Positions 1-7,177 of a stretch of 11,920 nt of DNA are shown one piece after another. Numbering within the stretch: the first letter of the stretch is position 1; every line of letters starts with the position of its first letter. The position numbers and the translations under genes are program-made. A model generated the notes under the pieces. That model saw only the letters and a program-made list of their open reading frames with translations, was not told where the DNA came from and did not search any database. The DNA comes from Candidatus Thioglobus sp. (lineage in GTDB: Bacteria > Pseudomonadota > Gammaproteobacteria > PS1 > Pseudothioglobaceae): NCBI GenBank assembly GCA_015163925.1, contig JAAOIF010000012.1, forward strand, positions 1-11,920, in the 5' to 3' direction.

Positions 1-2
1 CT

Positions 3-812
3 AATTTGGCTTATGCCCCTTTACTGCTTGGGGTTGCGGCGTTGTCAATTTTGTCAAAAGAGGCTCTGTATTGGTACACACTCAAAATTGCCAAAACCTA
101 TAAATCCGCTATGTTGCGGGCAAATGCTTGGCATCACCGCTCGGATGCTTTGTCCTCAATTGTGGTGTTTGTGGGGATTTTGGGCAGTCTCAACGGCTAC
201 CCATATTTGGACGGAATCGCCGCTATTCTGGTCGGTTTGATGGTCGGCTACATCGCTTGGAAGCTCGGCGCTAACGCCACAAAAGAGCTGGTAGATACTT
301 CTATTGACGCAAAGGAAGTGGCATTATTAAAGCATTCCATCGGGCAAATTAGCGGGGTAAATAGCGTGCATTCGCTGCGCACTCGCAAGATTGGGCATCT
401 GATTTCGTGCGATGTGCATGTGCAAGTTGACCCGTTTTTGAGCGTCAGCGAGGGGCATATTATTAGCGTGAGTGTCGAGCGGGTGGCGAAAAAATGCTTG
501 GAGGATTTGCTTGATGTGACTGTTCATATTGACCCGGAGGACGATGAAATTAGCGCCCCGTATGAGAATCTGCCGGAGCGCGCCGAGGCACTTGGAATGC
601 TCAATAAAGCCTTATCTGATAACAAATGTGATGGCGAAATTCAGCGCATTCAGCTGCATTATTTGGATGGCAAAATTCATACGGATTTCTTTTTGCCGCT
701 GAGTTGTTTGTCCGCCGAAAACACCCATAAAAATATTTTGCAAAGACTCAAACAGGTGATTTCAACTATGCCAAATTTTGGCGATATTCGTCTTTATTTT
801 GGCAAGGATTGA
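3..812 (+). CDS. Cation diffusion facilitator (CDF) metal efflux transporter, 5'-truncated by window edge
   Basis: Inner-membrane divalent-metal/proton antiporter of the CDF family (FieF/ZitB-like); the exact metal cannot be told. The frame is open to the left edge, and the first visible residues (LAYAPLLLGVAALSIL) already match the fourth transmembrane helix, so roughly the first three helices lie outside the window. A TTG at position 6 is not the true start. The segment ANAWHHRSDALSS (about residues 41-53 of the visible part) is the family's fifth helix, with the H-x3-D metal-binding pair. A sixth helix (LDGIAAILVGLMVGYIAWKL) follows. Next come the cytoplasmic dimerisation domain, with HSLRTRKIGH and VTVHIDPEDD as in the family, and a further tail of about 85 residues that is longer than in minimal CDF proteins. 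The stop TGA is at 810-812. The 3' end overlaps a small antisense ORF by 19 bases. Confidence 0.9.
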   Translation, partial: NLAYAPLLLGVAALSILSKEALYWYTLKIAKTYKSAMLRANAWHHRSDALSSIVVFVGILGSLNGYPYLDGIAAILVGLMVGYIAWKLGANATKELVDTSIDAKEVALLKHSIGQISGVNSVHSLRTRKIGHLISCDVHVQVDPFLSVSEGHIISVSVERVAKKCLEDLLDVTVHIDPEDDEISAPYENLPERAEALGMLNKALSDNKCDGEIQRIQLHYLDGKIHTDFFLPLSCLSAENTHKNILQRLKQVISTMPNFGDIRLYFGKD

Positions 813-958
813 AGCACCGTTTCCAACAAAATTGCATTGTTGCTAATTGCATTAAAAAGATAGCCCATAGCCGCTCCAAGCACTGCCATAGCAACATATA
901 CGCCTGAAAATAATAAACGAGTTTCCAAGCGATTTGCAGTTTTATGTATTTTTTCCAT
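794..958 (-). CDS. Small membrane ORF (54 aa), possible clipped N-terminus of a CDF-like transporter
   Basis: ATG at 958, stop TAA at 794-796. It begins MEKIHKTANRLETRLLF, followed by one clear hydrophobic segment (about residues 15-36, GVYVAMAVLGAAMGYLF) and then SNNAILLETVLQS. This pattern, charged start, helix, then S-x-AILL-(D/E)-x-V, resembles helix 1 and the start of helix 2 of cation-efflux proteins of the COG3965 kind; this comparison is from memory. The likeness ends almost exactly where the antisense transporter gene ends (812), and the last residues (QSLPK) simply read through that gene's 3' end. It lies 23 bases downstream of ruvC on the same strand and could be cotranscribed. A TATAAT (968-973 on the complement) sits 9 bases before the ATG, but there is no Shine-Dalgarno. 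It could be a real small membrane protein, a pseudogene remnant, or chance. Confidence 0.4.
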   Translation of the reverse strand: MEKIHKTANRLETRLLFSGVYVAMAVLGAAMGYLFNAISNNAILLETVLQSLPK

Positions 959-981
959 AAGTGGCTAATTATAATGCAAAT

Positions 982-1452
982 TCACAAAATATGATAAGCG
1001 TGGCAAAGTGCTGCTGCTAAAGCATCTGCGGCATCTGCTTGTGGCGCTTGGCTGAGTTTTAAAACCTCTTGCACCATAAATGAAACTTGCTCTTTTGCCG
1101 CATGCCCCCTGCCGACCACCGCTTTTTTAATCTGATTTGGACTATATTCTGCCATCTCAATTTTATTCACGCCGGCAGCAGAAATAATTGCCCCCCGAGC
1201 ATGCCCGAGCTTAATCGCCGCATCAGGATTAGGCCTATCAGGACGCATAAAAGCCCGCTCAATTACCACCACGGCTGGCTGATATTGCTTGATAATTTGC
1301 TCAATTTCCACAAAAATCGTAGTAATTCGCTCAGGCAGCTCGCCTTTTGTGCGAATGCAGCCGCTGGCAATATAATTGAATTTCAGCTTATCGGCAGCAA
1401 TCAGGCCGAAACCGGTGATTCTGGAGCCGGGGTCTATTCCTAAAATATTCAT
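982..1452 (-). CDS. ruvC: Crossover junction endodeoxyribonuclease RuvC
   Basis: Holliday-junction resolvase that nicks four-way DNA junctions during recombinational repair, working with the RuvAB branch-migration motor. The protein is 156 residues, slightly short for the family because the C-terminal tail ends soon after the last catalytic Asp. It opens MNILGIDPGSRITGFG, with catalytic Asp7 in the IDPG motif. The second acidic residue is Glu65 (VVVIERAFM), and the final pair is Asp140 and Asp143 in QADAADALA, so the full catalytic quartet is present. KLGHARG (81-87) and VVGRGHAAK (112-120) also match. ruvA and ruvB are not adjacent; ruvB is about 6.5 kb away on the same strand. The gene is divergent from the thioredoxin gene. 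No Shine-Dalgarno is obvious before the ATG. Confidence 0.96.
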   Translation of the reverse strand: MNILGIDPGSRITGFGLIAADKLKFNYIASGCIRTKGELPERITTIFVEIEQIIKQYQPAVVVIERAFMRPDRPNPDAAIKLGHARGAIISAAGVNKIEMAEYSPNQIKKAVVGRGHAAKEQVSFMVQEVLKLSQAPQADAADALAAALCHAYHIL

Positions 1453-1486
1453 ATAAAAATTTTATCACTTAATCAATTTCAACAAG

Positions 1487-1510
1487 GTATATCAGTATTT
1501 TATGATATAC
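1487..1510. promoter_or_regulatory. Perfect inverted repeat with overlapping -10-like box between ruvC and trx
   Basis: GTATATCA (1487-1494) and TGATATAC (1503-1510) are exact reverse complements around an 8-base spacer. After one mismatch, two further pairs extend the arms (1484-1485 with 1512-1513). The repeat lies in the divergent spacer between ruvC and the thioredoxin gene. TATGAT at 1501-1506 fits a -10 element for the rightward gene, with TTCAAC (1478-1483) 17 bases upstream as a weak -35, so the repeat would overlap the promoter as an operator does. It could also be a weak AT-rich hairpin; no regulator is suggested by the sequence. Confidence 0.4.
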
Positions 1511-1543
1511 TTTCAAACTTTACTAATAAATTGAGGAAAAATA

Positions 1544-1906
1544 ATGGCAGTTTTAGAGCTTACAAAAAACAATTTTGATGCAACAATTAATGAAAATGAT
1601 ATTGTTATTTTAGATTTTTGGGCGCCGTGGTGTGGGCCTTGTAAGCAATTTGCACCAACTTATGAGGAAATTAGCGAAAAAGTAAAAGGCGTTATTTTTG
1701 CCAAAATTGACACTGAAGCAGAGCAAGAATTAGGCGCTAAATTTCAAATTCGTTCCATTCCAACTTTGATGATTTTCCGCGAACAAATTGCTATTTTTTC
1801 TCAGCCGGGAGCAATGGCAGCAGCGGATTTAGAGACAGTATTAGAAAAAGCCAAAGGGCTTGATATGAAAAAAGTTCGTGAAGAAATGGAAAAACAAGAC
1901 AAATAA
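1544..1906 (+). CDS. Thioredoxin-family protein (CGPC active site)
   Basis: Cytoplasmic dithiol-disulfide oxidoreductase; no signal peptide is present. The 120-residue protein has the classical active site WCGPC at residues 29-33 after ILDFWAP, and the cis-proline loop SIPT with Pro73. The family core ends near residue 105, and a charged tail (KKVREEMEKQDK) adds about 12 residues beyond a minimal thioredoxin. This form is often annotated simply as a thioredoxin or co-chaperone-type thioredoxin rather than TrxA. The start is well supported: GAGG at 1533-1536 lies 7 bases before the ATG. Its own promoter probably lies in the divergent spacer with ruvC. The stop codon at 1904-1906 directly abuts the stop of the convergent YffB-like gene, so no terminator fits between them. 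Confidence 0.92.
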   Translation: MAVLELTKNNFDATINENDIVILDFWAPWCGPCKQFAPTYEEISEKVKGVIFAKIDTEAEQELGAKFQIRSIPTLMIFREQIAIFSQPGAMAAADLETVLEKAKGLDMKKVREEMEKQDK

Positions 1907-2233
1907 TTAGCCTAAATCTGCATATAATTTTTCACTAAATCCAACTCTAATTTCTCCGCCTCTGACCAAAATCGGGCGTTTTATTAGGGTTGGATTTTTT
2001 AATACTAATGCAAAATTTATACGCTTTTTCTCAGCAGCAGTCAAATTTCTATAAGTGGTAGAACGCTTATTTATCAAGGCTTCCCAGCCGACAGCGGCAG
2101 CAAAATTTTGCAAAGTTTGCTCATCAAGTGCTACTTTCCGAAAATCAATAAATTCAAATTCCAGACCATTAGCCGTTAGGAATTTTTGCGCTTTTTTAAC
2201 GCTATCACAATTTTTGATGCCATACATTTTCAT
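1907..2233 (-). CDS. ArsC/Spx/YffB-family protein (thioredoxin-fold, single Cys)
   Basis: Small thioredoxin-fold protein of the ArsC/Spx superfamily, closest in look to E. coli YffB, whose role is poorly defined (probably glutathione-linked thiol chemistry). It has 108 residues and opens with YGIKNCDSVKKA, placing the conserved Cys at position 9. The conserved KRP motif (LIKRPILV, Arg86) and the end GFSEKLY are also typical. There is no CXXC, so it is neither Spx with a redox switch nor a dithiol thioredoxin, and no ars genes are nearby, so an arsenate reductase role is not suggested. The ATG at 2233 overlaps the stop of the upstream membrane-protein gene by 4 bases, indicating translational coupling. 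A second ATG two codons later (2227) is an alternative start. It is the last gene of the long minus-strand run. Confidence 0.88.
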   Translation of the reverse strand: MKMYGIKNCDSVKKAQKFLTANGLEFEFIDFRKVALDEQTLQNFAAAVGWEALINKRSTTYRNLTAAEKKRINFALVLKNPTLIKRPILVRGGEIRVGFSEKLYADLG

Positions 2234-2622
2234 CGTATAAATGGCGGTTTTCCGGCTTTATTTCTGAGCCAATTTACGGTTTTAAAAGTTCCATTATGCC
2301 CAATTAGTTTGATTTCCAAATTGCGTTTGCCGGGAAAATCCATCAAAAATAAACCCACTAAAATTGAAATAATCCCTTGCCCGGGCGTGATTAGCATAAT
2401 TATTCCTGCCAAAATTAGCAGTAATCCTAAGATATTTTTCAGCCCTAAAATCCAAAAGTTATAACTATTTTTCTGCGTTTTAACAACAAAATAATTAACT
2501 GGAATTAACCCTAATAAATAAGGGGTAAGTAGCAAAGTGCCGATAAAAAGTGCGGAAGACAGCAGCCCTAAAATAACAAAAAATTGCTGATATTGCAGCA
2601 AAAAATCCAATAATTCTTGCAT
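2230..2622 (-). CDS. PGPGW-like small integral membrane protein
   Basis: Protein of 130 residues with three or so hydrophobic segments: about 13-40, 57-78 and 82-95. The stretch from 77 to 100 (IMLITPGQGIISILVGLFLMD then FPGKR) is the hallmark of the putative transmembrane PGPGW family; here the motif reads PGQG (80-83). The C-terminal VNWLRNKAGKPPF also fits that family. No biochemical function is known to me, so none is assigned. The gene follows glyS by 2 bases and overlaps the YffB-like gene by 4, so it belongs to the same transcript. Inner-membrane location is inferred from hydrophobicity; no signal peptide cleavage site is seen. Confidence 0.75.
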   Translation of the reverse strand: MQELLDFLLQYQQFFVILGLLSSALFIGTLLLTPYLLGLIPVNYFVVKTQKNSYNFWILGLKNILGLLLILAGIIMLITPGQGIISILVGLFLMDFPGKRNLEIKLIGHNGTFKTVNWLRNKAGKPPFIR

Positions 2623-2624
2623 AA

Positions 2625-4697
2625 TTATTTTGATAAATAAGAAAAATCTGCCACCGCTAAAAACAGCAATCTGAGCTTATCAAGCAAAGCCAGCCTGAAT
2701 TTTCTAACCGCCAAATCATCGTCAATTACCATCACATTATCAAAAAAATCATCAATAACAGGCTTGAGTTTCAACAATTCTGGCACAATCAAAAAATAAT
2801 CTTTTGCTTTTGCATTTATCATATTATCAACTTTTGCCAAATTACGAGCAAGTTTTTCATCAAATTTGCTCGGCGGTTTTACCGCTTTTTTTGCTATCTC
2901 AAAACCATTACTAACGGAATAATTATATTTCGGAGCGGCATTATCTTTGAAGATATTTTTAATGCGTTTATTAGCTTCAATCAGGCTTTTTGAGTTCTCA
3001 TCTTGCACAAAATTATGCACAGCCTGAATCCGCAAATACAAATCATACACATAATTTTCACCGCTGATAGGCTTGCTCTGAGCGGCTTTTACCACAATTT
3101 TCTCAATCCCCTGCTCTTGACAATAAGCGCCCAGCCGCTCGGATATAAAATTATTAATTTCATCCACAACAGCCCGTTTAAAATTGTATAAATTCGCAGA
3201 TTTAACAATCAAATCAAACAAATCTAATTCAAGTTTTGATTCAATTATCATCCGCAATAAGCCCAGCCCAGCGCGCTTTAGGGCATACGGATCTTTTGAG
3301 CCAGTAGGCTTATGACCGATTCCGTAGATGCCGACAATGCTATCGGTTTTGTCAGCAATCGCAACCGCCAATCCCTCCGGCGTTGAGGGCAAAATATCGC
3401 CTGAAAATCTGGGCTGATAATGCTCGCTAATTGCCACTGCTACCGCTGAATTTTCCCCATCATTTAGCGCATAATGCCCGCCCATCACCCCTTGTAAATC
3501 GGCAAATTCGCCCACCATATCTGTGACTAAATCGGTTTTTGCCAGCAAGCCGGCGCGTGCGCTGTGAGTTTTATTTGCACCAATTACTCCAGCCACATAT
3601 TCCGCCAAAGCCGCTATGCGCTTGGATTTTTCAGCCATACAGCCGAGTGATTGCATAAATAAAACGCTGGATAATTTTGCTAATCTGGACTCCAAAGTGG
3701 CTGATTTATCTTGCTCCCAGAAAAATTGCGCATCACTCAAACGCGGGCGGATAACTCGCTGATTGCCGCTGATAATTACTGATAAATCGCTGGATTTGAG
3801 GTTCGCCACCGAGATAAAAGCTGGCAATAATTTGCCCTTATTATCCAGCAAATGAAAATATTTCTGGTGTGATTTCATCGCCGAAATTAGTGCCTCTTGC
3901 GGCACACTCAAAAATCGTTTATCAAACTTTCCAGAAAACGCCAGTGGATATTCAACCAAGCCGCAAACCTCGTCTAATAAGGCTTCATCCAGCACAGCAG
4001 TAGCATTATTTTGCTTTGCCACTTGGATAATTTGCTGGCGAATTGTCTGTTTTCTCGCCTCAAAATCCACCTCAATTTGCGCCTTTTCCATTAAGATTTT
4101 TTGATAATTTTTAGCCTCATTAATACTAAATTTTGGCTCAGAACTAAAACGCAATCCATAAGTTATCCGGCCGGAATTTAGACCCATTATCTCCGCCGGA
4201 ACAATCTCTTTTCCGAGCAGTATCAGCAGCCAATGCACCGGCCGCACAAAGCTCACATCCGAGCTGCCCCAACGCATTGCCCGAGTAATAGGAATTTTTT
4301 TAAGCGCCTTAGCAACAATATTTTCCAACAAATCTTGGGCTTGCAAACCCTTTTGTTTTTTGCTGAAAAAGTAATAATCTGCCCCAGAAAATGTCTTTTG
4401 CTTTAAGTCGTTTTGAGCAATTCCACAAGATTTTGCAAAGCCCGAAATCGCTTGCTCTGACGCACTTATAGCCGGACCTTTACGCTCAATCAGACGCTCA
4501 TTTTGTTGTAATTGTAAGCCAAAAACCAACACCGCCAAGCGCCGTGGAGTGGCAAAAGTTTGCGCTTTTTCATAAGCCAAATTCGCCTCAGCAAACTCGG
4601 CAAGAATGTTATCAGTTAAGGCTTTTGAGAGTTGTTTTAATAATTTAGGCGGCAGCTCCTCACAGCCCAATTCTAATAGAAAATCGCTTGTTTTCAT
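2625..4697 (-). CDS. glyS: Glycine--tRNA ligase beta subunit
   Basis: Beta subunit of the alpha2-beta2 (bacterial-type) glycyl-tRNA synthetase, which charges tRNA-Gly in the cytoplasm; beta supplies tRNA binding, while alpha (glyQ) carries the aminoacylation core. At 690 residues it matches the usual length (E. coli about 689). Diagnostic stretches include [11 protein letters not shown] (7-17), [45 protein letters not shown]-type [26 protein letters not shown], and near the C-terminus [19 protein letters not shown] with LFLAVADFS. The ATG overlaps the minC stop in a 4-base ATGA, so translation is probably coupled; there is no independent Shine-Dalgarno. glyQ, normally immediately upstream, is not here; minC takes its place. 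No damage is seen along the frame. Confidence 0.97.
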   Translation of the reverse strand: MKTSDFLLELGCEELPPKLLKQLSKALTDNILAEFAEANLAYEKAQTFATPRRLAVLVFGLQLQQNERLIERKGPAISASEQAISGFAKSCGIAQNDLKQKTFSGADYYFFSKKQKGLQAQDLLENIVAKALKKIPITRAMRWGSSDVSFVRPVHWLLILLGKEIVPAEIMGLNSGRITYGLRFSSEPKFSINEAKNYQKILMEKAQIEVDFEARKQTIRQQIIQVAKQNNATAVLDEALLDEVCGLVEYPLAFSGKFDKRFLSVPQEALISAMKSHQKYFHLLDNKGKLLPAFISVANLKSSDLSVIISGNQRVIRPRLSDAQFFWEQDKSATLESRLAKLSSVLFMQSLGCMAEKSKRIAALAEYVAGVIGANKTHSARAGLLAKTDLVTDMVGEFADLQGVMGGHYALNDGENSAVAVAISEHYQPRFSGDILPSTPEGLAVAIADKTDSIVGIYGIGHKPTGSKDPYALKRAGLGLLRMIIESKLELDLFDLIVKSANLYNFKRAVVDEINNFISERLGAYCQEQGIEKIVVKAAQSKPISGENYVYDLYLRIQAVHNFVQDENSKSLIEANKRIKNIFKDNAAPKYNYSVSNGFEIAKKAVKPPSKFDEKLARNLAKVDNMINAKAKDYFLIVPELLKLKPVIDDFFDNVMVIDDDLAVRKFRLALLDKLRLLFLAVADFSYLSK

Positions 4698-5428
4698 ACT
4701 ATTTTAAATCGTAGTTTTTCGTCTTTTAAATCCACCACAACCGCCTGCCCGCGTAGCTTTTCTGGCACTGTGATAAAAATTTTATACACGCCGGCGATGG
4801 AGACTAATTGAGGGTTAAATGATTGGATGAAAATGCTGGATTTTTTGTCGCCAGCGCTGCCAGCAAAGACTTTTCCGTGCAAATCTTTATAGGCAAAAAT
4901 GCTGCCGCCGGCTATCACTTCGGCGTTTATTTTGACACTTTCTAACAAGACTAAATCGCCATTTTCAGCCAAAATTTGGGTTGCTGAAGAGACCTTATTA
5001 GCAATAATTTTAGGCGCTGTTTTTTGTAATTTTGGCAAGGTATTTTTAGTGGTATTTTTAGTATTACTAATTTTTTTACTACTTTTTTTACTACTTTTTT
5101 TATCGGTTTTTTTAATTTCATTAGTAATAGAAGCCTTAGAAAATACTGCCAAACCTGAGAATTTTGCAAAATCAATCAGCTCAGTTTTGAGAGTTCTAAC
5201 GCCAATAGTAACGATGTCATTTTGGGTCAAAATCTCAACCAAAATTGCCAATTCATTCGCCTGAAAATTCTCATCTTCAATTTGCAAAATCACCGGTTTA
5301 TGTTGAAATTTTTTATCATCAGCCAGCTCTAATATCGCATTTGAGAGGCTTTGAATATCATTATTTAGCACCCTAAAAGTGTTAATAATTTCACTTTGAG
5401 TTTGGATTTTAATAGACTGATTTTTCAT
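4694..5428 (-). CDS. minC: Septum site-determining protein MinC, with degenerate MinD-binding signature
   Basis: Inhibitor of FtsZ polymerisation that blocks division away from midcell, usually recruited to the membrane by MinD. The 244-residue protein has the N-terminal FtsZ-inhibiting domain (about 1-98), a long Lys/Ser/Thr-rich linker (about 99-142) and the C-terminal beta-helix domain (about 143-244). [30 protein letters not shown] and [10 protein letters not shown] leave no doubt about the family. Oddities: the usual RSGQ loop aligns with SSAT (147-150), the linker is encoded by 12-base repeats rich in A tracts, and neither minD nor minE follows. AAAGG upstream of the ATG serves as ribosome binding site; the preceding antitoxin-family gene ends 9 bases away. 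The stop overlaps the glyS start. Confidence 0.93.
   Translation of the reverse strand: MKNQSIKIQTQSEIINTFRVLNNDIQSLSNAILELADDKKFQHKPVILQIEDENFQANELAILVEILTQNDIVTIGVRTLKTELIDFAKFSGLAVFSKASITNEIKKTDKKSSKKSSKKISNTKNTTKNTLPKLQKTAPKIIANKVSSATQILAENGDLVLLESVKINAEVIAGGSIFAYKDLHGKVFAGSAGDKKSSIFIQSFNPQLVSIAGVYKIFITVPEKLRGQAVVVDLKDEKLRFKIV
5066..5113 (-). repeat. Four 12-bp tandem units with A7 tracts in the minC linker
   Basis: On the coding strand four 12-base units run head to tail, each starting with seven A: A7-CCGAT, A7-GTAGT, A7-GTAGT, A7-TTAGT. T7 runs are visible on the given strand at 5071-5077, 5083-5089, 5095-5101 and 5107-5113. They encode [16 protein letters not shown], residues 106-121 of MinC. 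Copy-number changes would stay in frame; slippage inside an A7 tract would not. Confidence 0.9.
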
Positions 5429-5437
5429 AAAAAACCT

Positions 5438-5833
5438 TTAATCTTGCCAACTTTGAGTGCAATCTAAAAAATGCCAAACTCGCCGCATACCCTCATCACC
5501 ACTGAGCATTAGCTCCAATGGCGCTTTGTGTTTAAATTTTTTAACCGGTCGTTTTAACCAAATTGAGCCATACGCCTGATTCGCCGGATAAGTTGTCCCA
5601 AGCGAGTCGTGAATGCCCAAAATCATCTCACTTTTATCAATTGATTGCTGGCTAAAATCAAACGATTTATCGCCACGCCGATACAAATATAAATGTCTGG
5701 TTTTGAAGGATTTCGGCAAGCCCAGCAAGCTCACCTGCTCTTCATCGGTCAATTTCCAGTCCTCCATTATTTTGGTCAAACGCATGGTCAGCTGATTTTT
5801 CTGCTCGGCGTTTATAGTGCTTAAATCCATCAT
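5438..5833 (-). CDS. MbcA/ParS/Xre antitoxin-family protein (DUF2384), solo
   Basis: Protein of 131 residues. The N-terminal half (about 10-85) is helical and Xre-like: WKLTDEEQVSLLGLP, then LYRRGDKSF and SEMILGIHDSLGTTYP. The C-terminal part (about 88-128) is the toxin-binding domain, with WLKRPVKKFKHKAPLELMLS, GMRRVWHFLDC and a terminal SW. Characterised relatives bind and neutralise RES-domain toxins and repress their own operon. No RES toxin or other small partner is present: tolA is 9 bases upstream and minC 9 bases downstream. The gene is probably translated from the tol-min transcript. A weak AGG lies before the ATG, and Met2 is an alternative start. Family membership is reasonably sure, toxin neutralisation is not; a housekeeping DNA-binding role is possible. 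Confidence 0.82.
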   Translation of the reverse strand: MMDLSTINAEQKNQLTMRLTKIMEDWKLTDEEQVSLLGLPKSFKTRHLYLYRRGDKSFDFSQQSIDKSEMILGIHDSLGTTYPANQAYGSIWLKRPVKKFKHKAPLELMLSGDEGMRRVWHFLDCTQSWQD

Positions 5834-5842
5834 TTAAAATAC

Positions 5843-6709
5843 CTAATTAACCTTAAAATGAAATATAATTTCGCTATCAAAAACACTTTTATCTGGCGCA
5901 GCAGGCAGCGGAGAAGCCTTATTCACAGCACGCTCAATGGAATTTTTAAACGATTTCGCATTCTTACTATTATCAATATTACAAGCCTGAACATTTACGC
6001 TTTGAACCGCCCCGTCAGCATCTTGCAAAATCTGCACATCACATTTCCAGCTGTCTTTTGCGCCCTTATAATAATTCCATTTATCCCTAACTTTTGCGGC
6101 AATTTGGTTGATGTAAGCGGATTTTAGCTCACTCAAAATATCCTCTTGGGCAATTTTTCTTTCCTGATCCTCTTCGGTATTAATTTCTGTGGTCAAATCG
6201 CGTTTGTCTTGCTCTTTTTTAAACTTTTTTTCAGCCTCTTGAGCTTTTTTCTGGACTAATTTTTTCTTCTTTTCTGCCTCTTTGGCTTTTTTCTGAGCTA
6301 ATTTTTCTTGCTTTTTTGCCTCTTTGGCTTTTTTCTGAGCTGATTTTCTTTCCTTTTCAGCTAAGGCCTCAGCTTGCTTTTCTTTTTTGGTTTTTGCTTT
6401 AAGTTTATTGATTTTTTTCTGCTCTTTGTAAGTCTTATCTTCTGCGACTTTTAGCCGTTTTTCTGCTCGTTTTACCTCCAAAGCTTCTTCCTTTTTAATA
6501 TTAACTACCCGCTGTTTTTCTAAGTTATACTCTTCTAAATCAATGGTAATTGCTTTAGGCGATGGCTTAACGAGCTTTTCAGGTTTTGAATTTTCCGGCT
6601 CCCGCTCGCTAATACTGGAAAAAAACACGCCAGCTATCAAGGCTAAATGAATGATTATTGCAAACCAAAAAGCGATGGGGTGAGTGCTGGCAATTTTAGG
6701 TAAATTCAT
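5843..6709 (-). CDS. tolA: Tol-Pal system protein TolA
   Basis: Inner-membrane-anchored periplasmic-spanning protein that transmits energy from TolQR toward TolB/Pal for outer-membrane constriction. The 288 residues show the three classical parts: an N-terminal anchor (about 10-32, HPIAFWFAIIIHLALIAGVF); a Lys/Ala/Glu-rich rod (about 60-190) predicted as long helix or coiled coil and containing three 14-residue repeats (123-164); and a C-terminal globular domain (about 191-288) beginning LKSAYINQIAAKVRDKW. That domain has a pair of cysteines (Cys223, Cys243) fit for the family disulfide, and KASPLPAAPD as in TolA/TonB C-termini. At 288 residues it is shorter than E. coli TolA, mainly in the rod. 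The gene follows tolR by 21 bases. tolB and pal, usually next, are absent from the window. Confidence 0.93.
   Translation of the reverse strand: MNLPKIASTHPIAFWFAIIIHLALIAGVFFSSISEREPENSKPEKLVKPSPKAITIDLEEYNLEKQRVVNIKKEEALEVKRAEKRLKVAEDKTYKEQKKINKLKAKTKKEKQAEALAEKERKSAQKKAKEAKKQEKLAQKKAKEAEKKKKLVQKKAQEAEKKFKKEQDKRDLTTEINTEEDQERKIAQEDILSELKSAYINQIAAKVRDKWNYYKGAKDSWKCDVQILQDADGAVQSVNVQACNIDNSKNAKSFKNSIERAVNKASPLPAAPDKSVFDSEIIFHFKVN
6218..6343 (-). repeat. Three 42-bp tandem repeats in the TolA rod
   Basis: Three consecutive 42-base units encode SAQKKAKEAKKQEK, LAQKKAKEAEKKKK and LVQKKAQEAEKKFK (TolA residues 123-164). A core of about 24 bases (GCCTCTTTGGCTTTTTTCTG and the next few) is identical in the two upstream units, starting at 6276 and 6318; the third, at 6234, is diverged. 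The period of 14 residues keeps the helix register, as expected in TolA domain II, which commonly varies in length by such repeats. Confidence 0.85.
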
Positions 6710-6730
6710 TAGTATGATTGGATTTTAGAG

Positions 6731-7171
6731 TTATTTAGTATTAATACTTTCAGTTATAATGCCGATTTTGCCGACTCCATTTTTCTGCAAAAAAGCCATT
6801 AGCTCAATCACCACGCCGTAAGCAACTTGCTTATCGCCTCTGACAAATACTTTCATCTGCGGCGAGACATCCAATCTGGCTTTCACTCTGGCAGCAACTG
6901 ACTCCGCCTTCAGCCACTCGCCCTCGCCATTTATATCAAATGAACTAAGATAATATTTGCCATCTTTATTAATAGTAATAATGGCAGGCGTATGCTCGCT
7001 GAAATCAACTTCTTTAGAATCAGCATTTGGCAAATCAACCTCAATTCCTTGATTGATAATCGGCGTAGTCATCATAAAAATCACCAGCAAAACCAGCATC
7101 ACATCAATATATGGCACAATATTAATTTGCGCATCTATCTCCGGCTTGGCGCGTTTTGGCAGGGCAATCAT
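6731..7171 (-). CDS. tolR: Tol-Pal system protein TolR (ExbD/TolR family)
   Basis: Single-pass inner-membrane component of the proton-driven TolQ-TolR motor. The 146-residue protein has a short basic N-terminus and one transmembrane helix (about 20-38, PYIDVMLVLLVIFMMTTP) with the essential intramembrane Asp at position 23. NIVPYIDVMLVLLVIFM is the ExbD/TolR signature. The periplasmic domain follows, with GIEVDLPNA, and near the end KVFVRGDKQVAYGVVIELM, which is the conserved (R)GD-x3-Y-G-V block. It lies 6 bases after tolQ and 21 before tolA. Membership in the Tol rather than the ExbD/TonB system is decided by the adjacent tolA with its three-part architecture. Confidence 0.95.
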   Translation of the reverse strand: MIALPKRAKPEIDAQINIVPYIDVMLVLLVIFMMTTPIINQGIEVDLPNADSKEVDFSEHTPAIITINKDGKYYLSSFDINGEGEWLKAESVAARVKARLDVSPQMKVFVRGDKQVAYGVVIELMAFLQKNGVGKIGIITESINTK

Positions 7172-7177
7172 TTTGCT

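Noticed and set aside
1087..1443. 118-codon ORF on the plus strand opposite ruvC
   Set aside because: ruvC on the minus strand has all four catalytic acids and normal length; the antisense frame shows no family resemblance.
1895..1915. Possible bidirectional terminator between the convergent thioredoxin and YffB-like genes
   Set aside because: The two stop codons abut with no spacer, and I see no GC-rich stem or T tract at the junction.
1907..2233. Arsenate reductase function for the ArsC-like protein
   Set aside because: It looks like the YffB branch, and there are no ars transporter or regulator genes nearby.
4899..5264. 121-codon ORF on the plus strand opposite minC, hydrophobic and Leu/Phe-rich
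   Set aside because: It is the antisense of the minC linker: A-rich Lys codons read as Phe/Leu on the other strand. The minC frame has clear family motifs.
6218..6343. TolA repeats as a mobile or CRISPR-like array
   Set aside because: The 42-base units are contiguous, in frame and encode the Lys/Ala/Glu helix typical of TolA domain II, so they are coding repeats.
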